Position numbers and translations under genes: made by a program
Notes under the pieces: model-generated
Seen by the model: the letters and a program-made list of their open reading frames with translations, nothing else
What the model was told of the DNA's origin: nothing
The model's database searches: none
Assembly: GCA_015067585.1 (NCBI GenBank)
Contig: SVMC01000005.1
Location: 1 to 64,000, forward strand
Origin: Oscillospiraceae bacterium
GTDB taxonomy: Bacteria; Bacillota; Clostridia; Oscillospirales; Oscillospiraceae
DNA length: 64,000 nt
Direction: 5' to 3'
Shown here: positions 1 through 7,883 of the stretch, piece by piece
How the letters are laid out: every line of letters begins with the position of its first letter
Position numbering within the stretch: position 1 is the first letter of the stretch

Positions 1-1023
1 GAACTGTTCCAGGAAGCGGACATCGTTTTCATAGATCAGGCGAAGATCGTCGATCTTGAACTTCTGCAGTGCCGCACGCTCCAGGCCCATACCAAAGGCC
101 CAGCCGGAATATTCATCGGGATCAATGCCGCTGGCCTTCAGCACCAGAGGATTGCAGGTGCCTGCGCCGAGCAGCTCGATCCAGCCTTCGCCCTTGCAGG
201 TGGGGCAGCCCTTGCCGCCGCACTTGTGGCACTGAACGTCCATTTCGCAGGAGGGCTCAGTGAAGGGGAAGTGATGGGGACGGAAGCGGGTCACGGTGCC
301 GGGACCGTAAAGCTGGACAGCCATATTGTGCAGGGCGCCCTTCAAATCGGCAAAGGTGATGTTCTTGTCCACCACCAGACCTTCCATCTGATGGAACATG
401 GGAGAATGGGTGGCGTCTACCTCGTCCTTGCGGTAGCAGCGACCGGGTACGATATAGCGGATGGGCAGCTCATGGGTCTCCATGATGCGGGGCTCCATGG
501 GAGAGGTGTGGGTACGCAGCAGCACCTCGCTGTTTTCATCCAGATAGAAGGTGTCCGTCCATTCACGGGCGGGATGGCCTTCATCGGTATTCAGACGGTC
601 AAAGTTATAGGTGGAGTATTCGATCTCGTTGCCTTCATCCACAGCAAAACCCATGCCGATGAAGATATTCTTCAGTTCTTCAAGGGAAACATTCATGGGA
701 TGGCGATGGCCCACAGCCAGAGGCTTGCCGGGTACGGTGACGTCCAGGGCTTCGGCTTCCAGCTTTGCGTTCAGTGCTTCCACCTGCAGCTCGGCTCTGC
801 GAGCTTCCAGCTTCTCCTCGATGGCAGCGCGCACAGTGTTGGCCACCTGACCCACGATGGGGCGCTCCTCTGCGGACAGCTTGCCCATCTGCTTCAGGAT
901 GGCGGTCAGTTCGCCCTTCTTGCCCAGAAGACGGATGCGAAGCGCTTCCAGATCTTCAAAACTCTTTGCCTGCTCCAGTTCCCCGAGTGCCTGCACTCGG
1001 AGGCTTTCCAGATGCTCTTTCAT
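1..1023 (-). CDS. pheS: Phenylalanine--tRNA ligase alpha subunit (partial, 3' end cut)
   Basis: Charges tRNA-Phe as the alpha half of the cytoplasmic alpha2beta2 enzyme; pheT would be expected next, outside the window. Read on the minus strand it starts MKEHLESLRVQ, with an N-terminal coiled coil over roughly the first 90 residues. The class II core follows: motif 2 around THTSPMEPR and motif 3 near the end (SGWAFGMGLERAALQ). The frame is open to base 1 (341 codons, ending RFLEQF), so only the last few residues should be missing. The start is ATG with AAGGAG upstream. A CxxCxGxGCxxC-like cysteine cluster (QCHKCGGKGCPTCKG) sits in the catalytic domain; I believe related Clostridia have it and it could bind zinc. 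The ORF track omits this gene because it runs off the edge. It is controlled by the T-box upstream. Confidence 0.97.
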   Translation of the reverse strand, partial: MKEHLESLRVQALGELEQAKSFEDLEALRIRLLGKKGELTAILKQMGKLSAEERPIVGQVANTVRAAIEEKLEARRAELQVEALNAKLEAEALDVTVPGKPLAVGHRHPMNVSLEELKNIFIGMGFAVDEGNEIEYSTYNFDRLNTDEGHPAREWTDTFYLDENSEVLLRTHTSPMEPRIMETHELPIRYIVPGRCYRKDEVDATHSPMFHQMEGLVVDKNITFADLKGALHNMAVQLYGPGTVTRFRPHHFPFTEPSCEMDVQCHKCGGKGCPTCKGEGWIELLGAGTCNPLVLKASGIDPDEYSGWAFGMGLERAALQKFKIDDLRLIYENDVRFLEQF

Positions 1024-1063
1024 TTGGTTTTCTCCTTTTTTCAGTAGTGTTGCGCCATCGGGC

Positions 1064-1310
1064 AAAGAAAAACAGCCCTCCATCCCAAGGGGACGAAAGA
1101 CCAAACTTCCGCGGTACCACCCGCAATTCGCCAAACAGCGCTCTTAGACCCTTAACGGAGTTACCCGGCCCACCCTACTGTGCCAAAGCTGTTCAGGCGG
1201 CAGCTCACGGGGGAACGCCCTGTTTTATGCAGCAAGCGGCTCCCAGCACCCCGCTCTCTCTGAACCTGCGACCAAAAACACGACAACCCGGTCATCGCTT
1301 TTCACGATAT
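1064..1310 (-). promoter_or_regulatory. T-box leader of pheS
   Basis: The minus strand carries the hallmark T-box sequence GGGTGGTACCGCGG (around 1110-1123), the antiterminator bulge that pairs with the uncharged tRNA acceptor end. It lies about 90 nt upstream of the pheS start. A stretch with runs of T (complement of 1064-1072) follows and is probably the terminator tail. Further upstream, GCTGGGAG and a GTGAGC-like element fit Stem I. A TTC triplet (complement of 1213-1215) lies where the specifier is expected and would read Phe; that assignment is by eye only. Low charged tRNA-Phe should promote antitermination and pheS expression. Confidence 0.92.
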
Positions 1311-1317
1311 TGGGAAT

Positions 1318-1346
1318 ATCTTACCACGGAGCGGAGTAATTTGCAA
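1318..1346 (-). promoter_or_regulatory. Putative sigma-A promoter of pheS
   Basis: On the minus strand TTGCAA is followed after 17 bp by TAAGAT. The predicted start lies just upstream of the T-box leader. The -10 match is only moderate (4 of 6). Confidence 0.5.
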
Positions 1347-1434
1347 CATTTTTTTCAAAAAATGTGTGGGAAAGTAAAAATAGTTGGCGGGTGAAGAATC
1401 GGCATCGTTTTGGCGCATCAAAAGCTCAAAACAC

Positions 1435-1467
1435 AGGGCGGCAGCATATCTAAACTGCTGCCGCCCT
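1435..1467 (-). terminator. Terminator of the zinc-ribbon/repeat gene
   Basis: Perfect 12-bp stem (AGGGCGGCAGCA with its complement) around a 9-nt loop, about 34 bp past the stop of the minus-strand gene at 1501. A short T-containing tail follows on the minus strand. Confidence 0.75.
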
Positions 1468-1500
1468 TTGGGGATTATTGCAGATTGTAAAAAGGTTTTG

Positions 1501-2379
1501 TCATTCTACCAAAGTGCCATATGCACCAAACTCATAAGTCTCCCCATCAATTACTTGTGTTCCTGTCAACATCCTACCATCCTGATCAAAATAGTACCAG
1601 GCAGTACCAAGGTTCTGCCAACCAGTATGCATACTGCCATCAGCATCAAAAAAGTAAGTATCACCGTCAATAGTCTGCCAAGCAGTCTGCATATGTCCAT
1701 CAATGTCAAAGTAGTAGGTGTCGCCATCAATATGCTGCCGACCGGTTTGCATAGCACCTGCAATACTAAAATAGTAGGTATCGCCAGCAATGGTTTGCCA
1801 ACCAATCTGCATGATTCCTTCATCATCGAAATAGTATGTCTTGCCATCAATGCTTTGCAATCCGGTCACTCTCTGCATATTATCATAATAACATGTTGCA
1901 CCATTTTCAGTCTCCCAACCCGAAGGAACACATAGGAGGACAATGGCAATGACCGCAACAGTTATCATTACTATCATACCAATCGCCCATATTAGCCATC
2001 TGGGGTATTTTTCCTTTATTGTCTCCTCAGCCGGGATCTCTTCCGACACAGTTGCAGCTTCTGCAACAACCAATTCTGCTTTACCGCCCATTGCATCAGG
2101 CGCAGACTCGTTTTCTTTTATCACATTCTGATCAAAGATGATACCACACTGGAGACATTCAATTCTTTGCTCAGCAACAAGCAAAGAAAACGCCTTACTG
2201 CCGCAATTTGGGCAACGGAGGGCAGAATTATCCGCCTCTTTCTGCCGAGAGAAAACAGCTTTTCCCGCGGGATATCTTGTGATGGTAGGATAGCGCTCAT
2301 AATCGCAGCTTCCGTCAAAGCTGCAATTCCCACACACCATGGTGGGGTTCTCTTTGCCGCAGACCGGGCAGCTCCACAC
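1501..2379 (-). CDS. Zinc-ribbon membrane protein with cell-wall-binding-type repeats
   Basis: Function unknown. The N-terminus has two zinc-ribbon pairs (CPVCG...CGNC and CPNCG...CLQCG) in about the first 80 residues. An acidic linker and one transmembrane helix (about residues 127-151 from the chosen start) follow. The C-terminal half is six or so 20-residue repeats of the form IDGxTYYFDxxGxMxTGWQ, the glucan/choline-binding type seen in clostridial surface proteins and toxins. There is no N-terminal signal peptide, so I infer a cytoplasmic zinc domain and an external repeat domain. The ORF-track TTG start lies upstream of a good AGGAGG; the GTG at 2379, 9 nt after it, is the better start (292 aa). 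The gene is monocistronic with its own terminator. The repeats are visible at DNA level as a roughly 60-bp period between 1530 and 1870. Confidence 0.85.
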   Translation of the reverse strand: MWSCPVCGKENPTMVCGNCSFDGSCDYERYPTITRYPAGKAVFSRQKEADNSALRCPNCGSKAFSLLVAEQRIECLQCGIIFDQNVIKENESAPDAMGGKAELVVAEAATVSEEIPAEETIKEKYPRWLIWAIGMIVMITVAVIAIVLLCVPSGWETENGATCYYDNMQRVTGLQSIDGKTYYFDDEGIMQIGWQTIAGDTYYFSIAGAMQTGRQHIDGDTYYFDIDGHMQTAWQTIDGDTYFFDADGSMHTGWQNLGTAWYYFDQDGRMLTGTQVIDGETYEFGAYGTLVE

Positions 2380-2552
2380 GATTCTCTTCCTCCTTTGTCT
2401 CAAACCGGAGAATTCTATCTCTTCTCTGTTTTATTTTAGCACGAAGAAAAAGGGAACACAAGACAAAACCGGATGAAAATACCACTTATTCACCCCATCC
2501 GAATCAAAAGGCAGATTGCCGCAAAAATGATGACACATTTTTCAAAAAACAG

Positions 2553-2580
2553 ATGACATATTTCCATCTTCTGCTATAAT
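2553..2580 (+). promoter_or_regulatory. Sigma-A-type promoter of nnrD
   Basis: ATGACA, a 16-bp spacer, then TATAAT, ending 46 bp before the nnrD start codon. Confidence 0.65.
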
Positions 2581-2625
2581 AGAACCATAATTTCTTATCT
2601 GTCAAAAGAAACGGAGGTGCAAAGG

Positions 2626-3525
2626 ATGAAACGGAAGACTCTGACGGAAAAATTGGATGTTCGCGTTTTGGAGCGGGAGGATATTTCCTCCTTACTTCGT
2701 CCGCGGAATGTCTTTGCTCACAAGGGGGATTTTGGAAAGGTGATGCTGCTTTGCGGCGCGGTGGGTTACACCGGGGCTGCGGCGATGGCATCGCAGGCGG
2801 CCCTTCGCTGCGGCAGCGGGCTGGTGTTCACCCTGGTGCCGGAATCGGTTTGGGTCATTCTGGCCTCCAAGCTTACAGAGGCGATGGTATTTCCCCTGCC
2901 CTGTGACAAGGCAGGCCGGGTGAGCCTGCGTTCAAAGGATCTGATCCTCTCCCACCTTGCCGGGTGCGACTGCGCCCTGCTTGGCCCGGGTCTTGGCAGG
3001 AGCGAGGAACTAAACAGCCTGCTTTGGGAATTGGTGGAGCGCTCCGAAATTCCTCTCATTTTAGATGCCGACGGTCTAAACGCCTTCTCAGGGCATATAG
3101 ATAGATTGCGTGGGGCTGCCTGTCCCCTGATCCTCACCCCCCATGACGGGGAATTTGCCCGCCTGATGCCGGAGGAACCGCCCCTTCCCAAGGAGGACAT
3201 CGTCGCCCGCTGCGAAGCGGCTGCCCGCCTTGCCCGCATGGCCAAAGCGGTTGTGCTGCTGAAGGGGTATCGTACCATCATCACCGACGGCAGAACATTC
3301 TATGTAAACACCACCGGAAATCCCGGCATGGCCACCGGCGGAAGCGGCGATGTATTGGCAGGCATGATCCTGTCCCTGCTGGGTCAGGGTGTTGCCCCAT
3401 TGGAGGCCGCGGCACTGGGTGCCTACCTTCACGGCGCGGCGGGAGACCTGTGCGCCCAGGAATATGGGCAGCGGGGTATGCTGCCGGGGGACATGATCAT
3501 AGCAGTCACGCGACTACTGAAATAA
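2626..3525 (+). CDS. nnrD: ADP/ATP-dependent NAD(P)H-hydrate dehydratase
   Basis: Repairs hydrated NAD(P)H in the cytoplasm by nucleotide-dependent dehydration. The 299-aa protein is a ribokinase-like YjeF C-terminal domain. GDFGKVMLLCGAVGYTGAA lies near residue 35, an acidic DADGLN motif near 145, and the family signature NPGMATGGSGDVLAG near 230, with the catalytic Asp in GSGD. The YjeF N-terminal epimerase domain that is often fused is absent here. The track start GTG at 2617 overlaps the Shine-Dalgarno GGAGG; ATG 2626, 8 nt after it, is the likely start. A lipoprotein gene follows immediately and probably shares the transcript. Confidence 0.93.
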   Translation: MKRKTLTEKLDVRVLEREDISSLLRPRNVFAHKGDFGKVMLLCGAVGYTGAAAMASQAALRCGSGLVFTLVPESVWVILASKLTEAMVFPLPCDKAGRVSLRSKDLILSHLAGCDCALLGPGLGRSEELNSLLWELVERSEIPLILDADGLNAFSGHIDRLRGAACPLILTPHDGEFARLMPEEPPLPKEDIVARCEAAARLARMAKAVVLLKGYRTIITDGRTFYVNTTGNPGMATGGSGDVLAGMILSLLGQGVAPLEAAALGAYLHGAAGDLCAQEYGQRGMLPGDMIIAVTRLLK

Positions 3526-3537
3526 GGATGTGAGCCT

Positions 3538-4101
3538 ATCAAACGAATCGCGGCAATCTCCCTGTGCTTTCTGATGCTCATCGGCTGCAGCAGGCAGGAC
3601 AGGGCCATGCAAACCGCCATGGACCTTCGTACCGCCCTTCTGGAACAGGGCTGCAGCTTTACTGCGGAAATCCAAGCCCATCTGCCCGAGGGTACGGCAG
3701 AATTCACCCTGCAGTGTGCCTGCGCTCCGGATGGCACCACCACACTTGAGGTCAGCACACCGGACACCATTGCCGGTATTTCGGCAACGGTACAGCCGGA
3801 TGGTGAAAACATCAGCTTTGACGATGTGGCGCTGGAGTTTGGTCTGCTGGCAGACGGTCAGGTGGCTCCTATGGTACTGCCGCAGCTTCTGTTCTCCTGC
3901 TGGACCGGCGGGTATATCCGGGAAGCGGGAGCGGACAAGGAGCTTCTCAGCGCCGTCTATCTCAGCGGCTACGGCGACCGGGAGCTGGCGGTGGAGCAGT
4001 GGTTTACCTCGGAGGGTATCCCTACAGGGGCAGACTTCTGGTTCGGCGTGGACAATATCGCCTCCGTCGCCATCAGCGATTTCAACCTTGGTACCAACTG
4101 A
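3538..4101 (+). CDS. Putative lipoprotein, possibly using a non-canonical ATC start
   Basis: Unrecognised secreted lipoprotein of about 187 aa. The frame contains a lipobox (LMLIGC, acylated Cys expected) preceded by KRIAAISLCF, a normal lipoprotein signal peptide. The only ATG in the track (3574) lies inside the hydrophobic core and would leave a useless MLIGC leader. Upstream in frame there is no ATG, GTG or TTG before the nnrD stop. ATC at 3538 would give a 16-residue leader plus Cys and lies 7 nt after GGATG within GGATGTGA, one mismatch from GGAGGTGA. I therefore tentatively use ATC; a sequencing error or an internal CTG start are alternatives. The mature part is acidic and beta-rich with no motif I know. 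It lies 12 bp after nnrD in the same frame and is followed by a terminator. Confidence 0.7.
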   Translation: MKRIAAISLCFLMLIGCSRQDRAMQTAMDLRTALLEQGCSFTAEIQAHLPEGTAEFTLQCACAPDGTTTLEVSTPDTIAGISATVQPDGENISFDDVALEFGLLADGQVAPMVLPQLLFSCWTGGYIREAGADKELLSAVYLSGYGDRELAVEQWFTSEGIPTGADFWFGVDNIASVAISDFNLGTN

Positions 4102-4111
4102 ATACAAAGCA

Positions 4112-4156
4112 AGGCAGAGGTTCCTTTGGTTTCCTCTGCCTCGTCTTATATTTTTG
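4112..4156 (+). terminator. Intrinsic terminator after the lipoprotein gene
   Basis: GGCAGAGG...CCTCTGCC stem-loop (4113-4140) followed by a T-rich tail ending in TTTTT. Confidence 0.8.
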
Positions 4157-4177
4157 ATAAAAATTTTACAGACATCG

Positions 4178-4206
4178 TTGCTATTTTCGTGAAGAAATAC
4201 TATAAT
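4178..4206 (+). promoter_or_regulatory. Sigma-A promoter of the SLH deacetylase gene
   Basis: TTGCTA, 17-bp spacer, perfect TATAAT, 39 bp upstream of the start codon. Confidence 0.8.
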
Positions 4207-4244
4207 GTATGCAGACCAATTAAAACACGAAAGGGGCAGTACTT

Positions 4245-5933
4245 ATGTTCAAAAGAATTTGCAGCTTAATTTGCGTATTATCTCTGCTTGTGGGGCTGTT
4301 CAGCTTCCTCGGCATGGGCGTTCAGGCAGAAGAACCCCTGGAAACTGAACCTTGGAAAAACAAGGTGGATGTTTCCTGGATCGATTCTTCCAAAAAGTTA
4401 GTGGCCTTCACCTTTGACGATGGCCCCATCGGCACCTATGCCTCCGCCCCCTCCCAGAGAATTCTGGATGTGATGGAAGAATATGGCATGCACTGCACCT
4501 TCTTCTACTGGGGCAACAAGATCAACAATTCCAACATTGGCGAGATCGAAAGAGCCTATTCTCTCGGCTGCGAGATCGGCAACCATTCCTACACCCATCC
4601 CTATCTGACCAACATGAACCAGAGCCAGATTCAGGAGGAGATCAAGAAGACCAACGATCTTCTTGCTCCTGTCTCCGGCAACAGCGCCACCCTGATCCGT
4701 CCTCCCTACGGCAGCGTAAACAACACCGTCTCCTCCAGTGTCAACGGCCCCCTGATCAACTGGAGCGTTGACAGCGCCGACTGGAACAACGGCAACTACA
4801 ACAGCGTGCTGAGCAAGCTGAGAAATGTCAAGGACGGCGACATCGTCCTGATGCACGAAAACTATGAGTTCACCGCGCAGGCTGTGGAGACCGTGGTTCC
4901 CGAACTGATCGAAAAGGGCTTTGTCATCGTCAGTGTTTCCGAGCTGATGATGATGAAGGGCATCGAGATGCAGGTCGGCACGAAGTACGACTATCAGGCC
5001 GTGGGCAAGCCCAATGTTTACAAACCTTCTCCCAGCAGACTGGTAGAAAATCAGATCGACGCCATCGGCAAAGTTACCCTGGAAAGCGAAGCCGTTATTC
5101 AGGAAGTAAGAGCAGCTTATGACGCACTGTCCGAGGAAGAAAAAGCAAAAGTCGGAAACTACGACAGGCTGATCGCTGCCGAAGATACTCTGGCAGAGTT
5201 AAAGAAAGACGCTGCAGCAGTATCCGCGGTGGAGCAGATGATTGCTGACATTGGCGAAGTTACATTGGAGAGTTTTGATGCGATCAATGACGCAAGAAAA
5301 GCCTATGAGAAGCTGAGCAATGAACTTCGGGCACAGGTAAAGAACCTGGATGTGCTGGATGAAGCTTTGGCCACATGGACAGATCTGAAGATGAACTATT
5401 TCCCCTTCACCGATGTTTCCGGCTGGTATGAAGAAGCTGCCCGCTTTGCCTTTAGTCATGACCTGATGAAGGGCACCTCGGATACCACCTTCAATCCCGA
5501 CGGCATCGTCACCCGTGCCCAGCTTGTCACCATCCTTCACCGCCTGGAAGGCGAACCGGAAGTACCCATCGAATGCACCTTTACGGATGTGCCCGAAGGT
5601 CAGTGGTACTCCAAGGCCATCAAATGGGCCGCTGCCATGGGCATCGTCAACGGTGTTGGTAACAATAAGTTCAACCCCGATGATGAGATCACCCGCGAGC
5701 AGATTGCAACTATCCTCCACCGCTATTCCGGCCTTCCCAATGCAGAGGGTAGCCTTGGCGCATTCCCCGATAAAAACAGTGTCAGCAGCTTTGCCACCGA
5801 CGGCATGGCATGGGCCGTGGGCAAGGGTCTGATCAACGGCGTTACCGTGAACGGCGAAACCAAGCTGGCTCCTCTGGACAATGCCACCCGCGCTCAGATC
5901 GCTGCCATCATGATGCGCTATCAGCAGGGATAA
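4245..5933 (+). CDS. SLH-anchored polysaccharide deacetylase
   Basis: Cell-surface carbohydrate esterase family 4 enzyme, likely N-deacetylating peptidoglycan or another wall glycan. A Sec signal peptide (MFKRICSLICVL..., cleavage near AEE at about 30) precedes the NodB domain (about residues 50-240). Its motifs are present: TFDDGP, HSYTHP (metal-binding His pair), RPPYG and DIVLMHE. A linker holds two related helical repeats (about 275-385; KVTLESEAV.. and EVTLESFDA..). Three SLH domains end the protein (about 385-562), the usual non-covalent anchor to secondary cell-wall polymer. The start has AAAGGGG at good spacing. It is monocistronic between its own promoter and a strong hairpin. Which glycan it acts on is not visible from sequence. 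Confidence 0.93.
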   Translation: MFKRICSLICVLSLLVGLFSFLGMGVQAEEPLETEPWKNKVDVSWIDSSKKLVAFTFDDGPIGTYASAPSQRILDVMEEYGMHCTFFYWGNKINNSNIGEIERAYSLGCEIGNHSYTHPYLTNMNQSQIQEEIKKTNDLLAPVSGNSATLIRPPYGSVNNTVSSSVNGPLINWSVDSADWNNGNYNSVLSKLRNVKDGDIVLMHENYEFTAQAVETVVPELIEKGFVIVSVSELMMMKGIEMQVGTKYDYQAVGKPNVYKPSPSRLVENQIDAIGKVTLESEAVIQEVRAAYDALSEEEKAKVGNYDRLIAAEDTLAELKKDAAAVSAVEQMIADIGEVTLESFDAINDARKAYEKLSNELRAQVKNLDVLDEALATWTDLKMNYFPFTDVSGWYEEAARFAFSHDLMKGTSDTTFNPDGIVTRAQLVTILHRLEGEPEVPIECTFTDVPEGQWYSKAIKWAAAMGIVNGVGNNKFNPDDEITREQIATILHRYSGLPNAEGSLGAFPDKNSVSSFATDGMAWAVGKGLINGVTVNGETKLAPLDNATRAQIAAIMMRYQQG

Positions 5934-5970
5934 TACACCATTTTCAATCAAGCGCTTATTATATCAAACT

Positions 5971-6000
5971 GCGACCCTCCCGGCATCCCGGGAGGGTCGC
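5971..6000 (+). terminator. Strong hairpin after the SLH deacetylase gene
   Basis: Perfect 13-bp stem GCGACCCTCCCGG with loop CATC. Only a short T tail follows, so the termination call rests mainly on position. Confidence 0.65.
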
Positions 6001-6036
6001 TTCAGCATATCGAAAAGTCTTTTCGCCCCGCTGTGC

Positions 6037-6070
6037 GGTTTTCTGAATTTTTGAAAAAATTCAGAAAACC
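6037..6070. repeat. 14-bp inverted repeat in the 5934-6297 gap
   Basis: GGTTTTCTGAATTT and its exact complement around TTGAAA. The rest of this 364-bp gap holds only the two terminator hairpins; I see no gene in 6071-6240. It may be a second terminator or a small structured repeat. Confidence 0.6.
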
Positions 6071-6227
6071 TGTTTGATTGAACGAGAAGGATGGGCTTTT
6101 CGCCCCCTTTGCGCGTCCCCCGCTGCTCAGTTGCGGAGGCCTATATGATATTTTTTTGACAGTCTCCCGCGTCCCTTCCGAACTTTCCGGAAGGAAGCCT
6201 TTATGCTGTAATGCGGCATGGATGTCT

Positions 6228-6275
6228 AAAAGCGCACAAAACGGCGGTTCTTTGCATATAAGCAAAGAACCGCCG
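6228..6275 (-). terminator. Terminator of the TM2 gene
   Basis: Perfect 14-bp stem CGGCGGTTCTTTGC with a 6-nt loop (6242-6275), followed on the minus strand by TTTTG and a later TTTT. Confidence 0.85.
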
Positions 6276-6297
6276 CTCGATTTACAAAACAAAAGAA

Positions 6298-6681
6298 TCA
6301 GATCAGCTTGGTGGGGTCAACAACATAGTTGCCCATGGCGATCTTGATCAGATCGATCAGCGCAAGGATGCCGCCGATGCCGCAGCACAGGGACATAATG
6401 ATCTTGAAGACGCCCTTCTTGGTCTCGCCCATCATGAAGTTATGGACACCGAAACCACCGAGGAACAGGCAAATCAGGATCATCACGGTCTTGTCCTGAC
6501 CGTTCAGGTCGCTGTTGGCCTTCTTCACTGCAAAGCCGCAGTTCATGCAGACAGCTGCGTTGGGCTGAACTACCTGACCGCAGTTTGCGCAGAAGGAAGT
6601 GCCTTCGCCTACTTTGACACCGCACTTGACGCAGATGGCCTGATTGGCATTGATTGCTTCGCCGCAATTCTTACAATACAT
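6298..6681 (-). CDS. Zinc-ribbon TM2-domain membrane protein
   Basis: Small 127-aa membrane protein of unknown function. The N-terminus carries three CxxC pairs arranged as zinc ribbons (YCKNCG, CVKCG, FCANCG, CMNCG). The C-terminal half is a TM2 domain: two hydrophobic helices with FLGGFGVHNFMMG before and ALIDLIKIAMG after, the two-pass hairpin that defines the family. The chosen ATG at 6681 follows AAGGGGG; the upstream start in the track (6726) would put the Shine-Dalgarno inside the gene. It lies 70 bp downstream of a DUF2752 gene on the same strand, a partnership I believe is common, which suggests one transcript. Confidence 0.88.
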   Translation of the reverse strand: MYCKNCGEAINANQAICVKCGVKVGEGTSFCANCGQVVQPNAAVCMNCGFAVKKANSDLNGQDKTVMILICLFLGGFGVHNFMMGETKKGVFKIIMSLCCGIGGILALIDLIKIAMGNYVVDPTKLI

Positions 6682-6751
6682 TTGGAAATCCCCCTTTTCT
6701 AATATAAGGCATTCATATGTTAACATTTTTTGAACGCAATGTCAATATTTA

Positions 6752-7102
6752 TTAAAAAAATGTCGAAGAGAGGAGTTTCATTAGCCAATTTATCAAAAAT
6801 CCCGCGAAGATCAAGGCATAGAACACCCAATTGCACCATGCCTTTTTGAATAGTCCGCCATCGAGAAGGAAGCAAAGGTACAAAAGAGGCACCGACCAGA
6901 ACATTGCATGCCACGAAAACGCCTCTTGGAAGCGAAACTGCACAGCCGCAATCAGCGCGCGGGTCATGCCGCAGCCCGGGCAGGGAATTCCTGTCAATTC
7001 CAGCAGGAAGCAGGTGATCTCAAAATACCGCATCAGCGCAACCACGATCAAAATGATCCCGGTGATGGCGAGCTTATATGGAAGATTTTTGATTTTCCGC
7101 AC
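6752..7102 (-). CDS. DUF2752 membrane protein
   Basis: 116-aa integral membrane protein with three or four hydrophobic helices and the DUF2752 signature CPGCGMTRA near residue 40. The molecular role of the family is unknown. Two start codons compete: GTG 7111 overlaps the GGAGG, whereas GTG 7102 lies 8 nt after it and is preferred. It leads the two-gene unit with the TM2 protein. Confidence 0.85.
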   Translation of the reverse strand: MRKIKNLPYKLAITGIILIVVALMRYFEITCFLLELTGIPCPGCGMTRALIAAVQFRFQEAFSWHAMFWSVPLLYLCFLLDGGLFKKAWCNWVFYALIFAGFLINWLMKLLSSTFF

Positions 7103-7122
7103 ATTCCCCACCTCCTCCCTTC

Positions 7123-7151
7123 ATTATAGCGCACTATTCCGACAAAGTCTA
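7123..7151 (-). promoter_or_regulatory. Putative promoter of the DUF2752-TM2 unit
   Basis: On the minus strand TAGACT, 17 bp, TATAAT. The -10 is perfect and the -35 matches 4 of 6. Confidence 0.55.
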
Positions 7152-7153
7152 TC

Positions 7154-7193
7154 AAAAACGAGGCAGAGAATACTCAAAGAGCTTCTCTGCCTC
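7154..7193 (-). terminator. Terminator of the HTH-glmM operon
   Basis: GAGGCAGAGAA/TTCTCTGCCTC stem (7160-7193) followed on the minus strand by GTTTTTG; it sits 16 bp past the acetyltransferase stop. The opposite strand also has a T run, so it may work both ways. Confidence 0.8.
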
Positions 7194-7208
7194 AGTTTGA
7201 TTTTTTGT

Positions 7209-7883
7209 TTACAGGATGGGCACAATTTTGTCCGCCTGCTTAAAGATGTGCTTTTCCGGAACGATGCCCCGGACGCAGCTCAGGGGATAGACTCTGCTTT
7301 CCCTGCCGATGATGGTGCCGGGATTGAGGACGCTGCCGCAGCCCACTTCCACCCAATCCCCCACCATGGCGCCGAATTTCCGCAGGCCGGTCTCCAGCGT
7401 TTCACCGTTCATAGAGAGGACGATGTTCTTCTTATCGCTTTTCAGGTTGGAAATGATGGAACCTGCGCCAAGATGCGCACCCTTTCCAAGGATGGCATCG
7501 CCCACATAATTATAATGGGGCACCTGCACCAGGTCAAACAGGACGCAGTTTTTCAGTTCAGAAGAATTGCCCACCACGCACTTGCTGCCGATCAGCACAT
7601 TACCGCGGATATAGGCGCAGTGGCGGATCTCCGTGCCCGCGCCGATGATGCAGGGGCCTTGAATGCTGGCAGAGGGGGCAATGGTGACATCCTCCGCGAC
7701 CCATACCTGCGGGGCGATCTCCTGATAGCCCTGCTCCTTCATCGCTTCGCCAAGGGCAGGCAGAATTTTCTTCAGTTGGGGCAGGATCTCCCAGGGGAAG
7801 GTATATTCCCGCAGCTTCTCTCCCAGCACAGAGCCTCCGAGATCAAACAGGTTTTCCGCCTTCAGCGTATTGATATCCATCAT
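7209..7883 (-). CDS. Left-handed beta-helix (hexapeptide) acetyltransferase, GlmU C-domain-like
   Basis: 224-aa protein whose middle (about 55-200) is a run of hexapeptide turns (IAPSASIQGPCIIGAGTEIRHCAYIRGNVLIG and onward). The HYNYVGDAILGKGAHLGAGS stretch resembles the sugar-1-phosphate acetyltransferase domain of GlmU and archaeal homologues. It lacks a nucleotidyltransferase domain. Its start overlaps the stop of the phosphoglucosamine mutase (ATGA), so the two are translationally coupled. I infer acetylation of glucosamine-1-phosphate, the product of that mutase, in UDP-GlcNAc synthesis. A serine/sugar acetyltransferase of other specificity cannot be excluded. Confidence 0.82.
   Translation of the reverse strand: MMDINTLKAENLFDLGGSVLGEKLREYTFPWEILPQLKKILPALGEAMKEQGYQEIAPQVWVAEDVTIAPSASIQGPCIIGAGTEIRHCAYIRGNVLIGSKCVVGNSSELKNCVLFDLVQVPHYNYVGDAILGKGAHLGAGSIISNLKSDKKNIVLSMNGETLETGLRKFGAMVGDWVEVGCGSVLNPGTIIGRESRVYPLSCVRGIVPEKHIFKQADKIVPIL

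Noticed and set aside
226-1394. Plus-strand ORFs opposite pheS and the T-box
   Set aside because: The minus strand encodes PheS with full motifs and a T-box; the plus-strand frames are antisense.
1600-1870. Tandem 60-bp repeats at 1.6-1.9 kb as a DNA satellite
   Set aside because: They encode the repeated IDGxTYYF units of the minus-strand surface protein.
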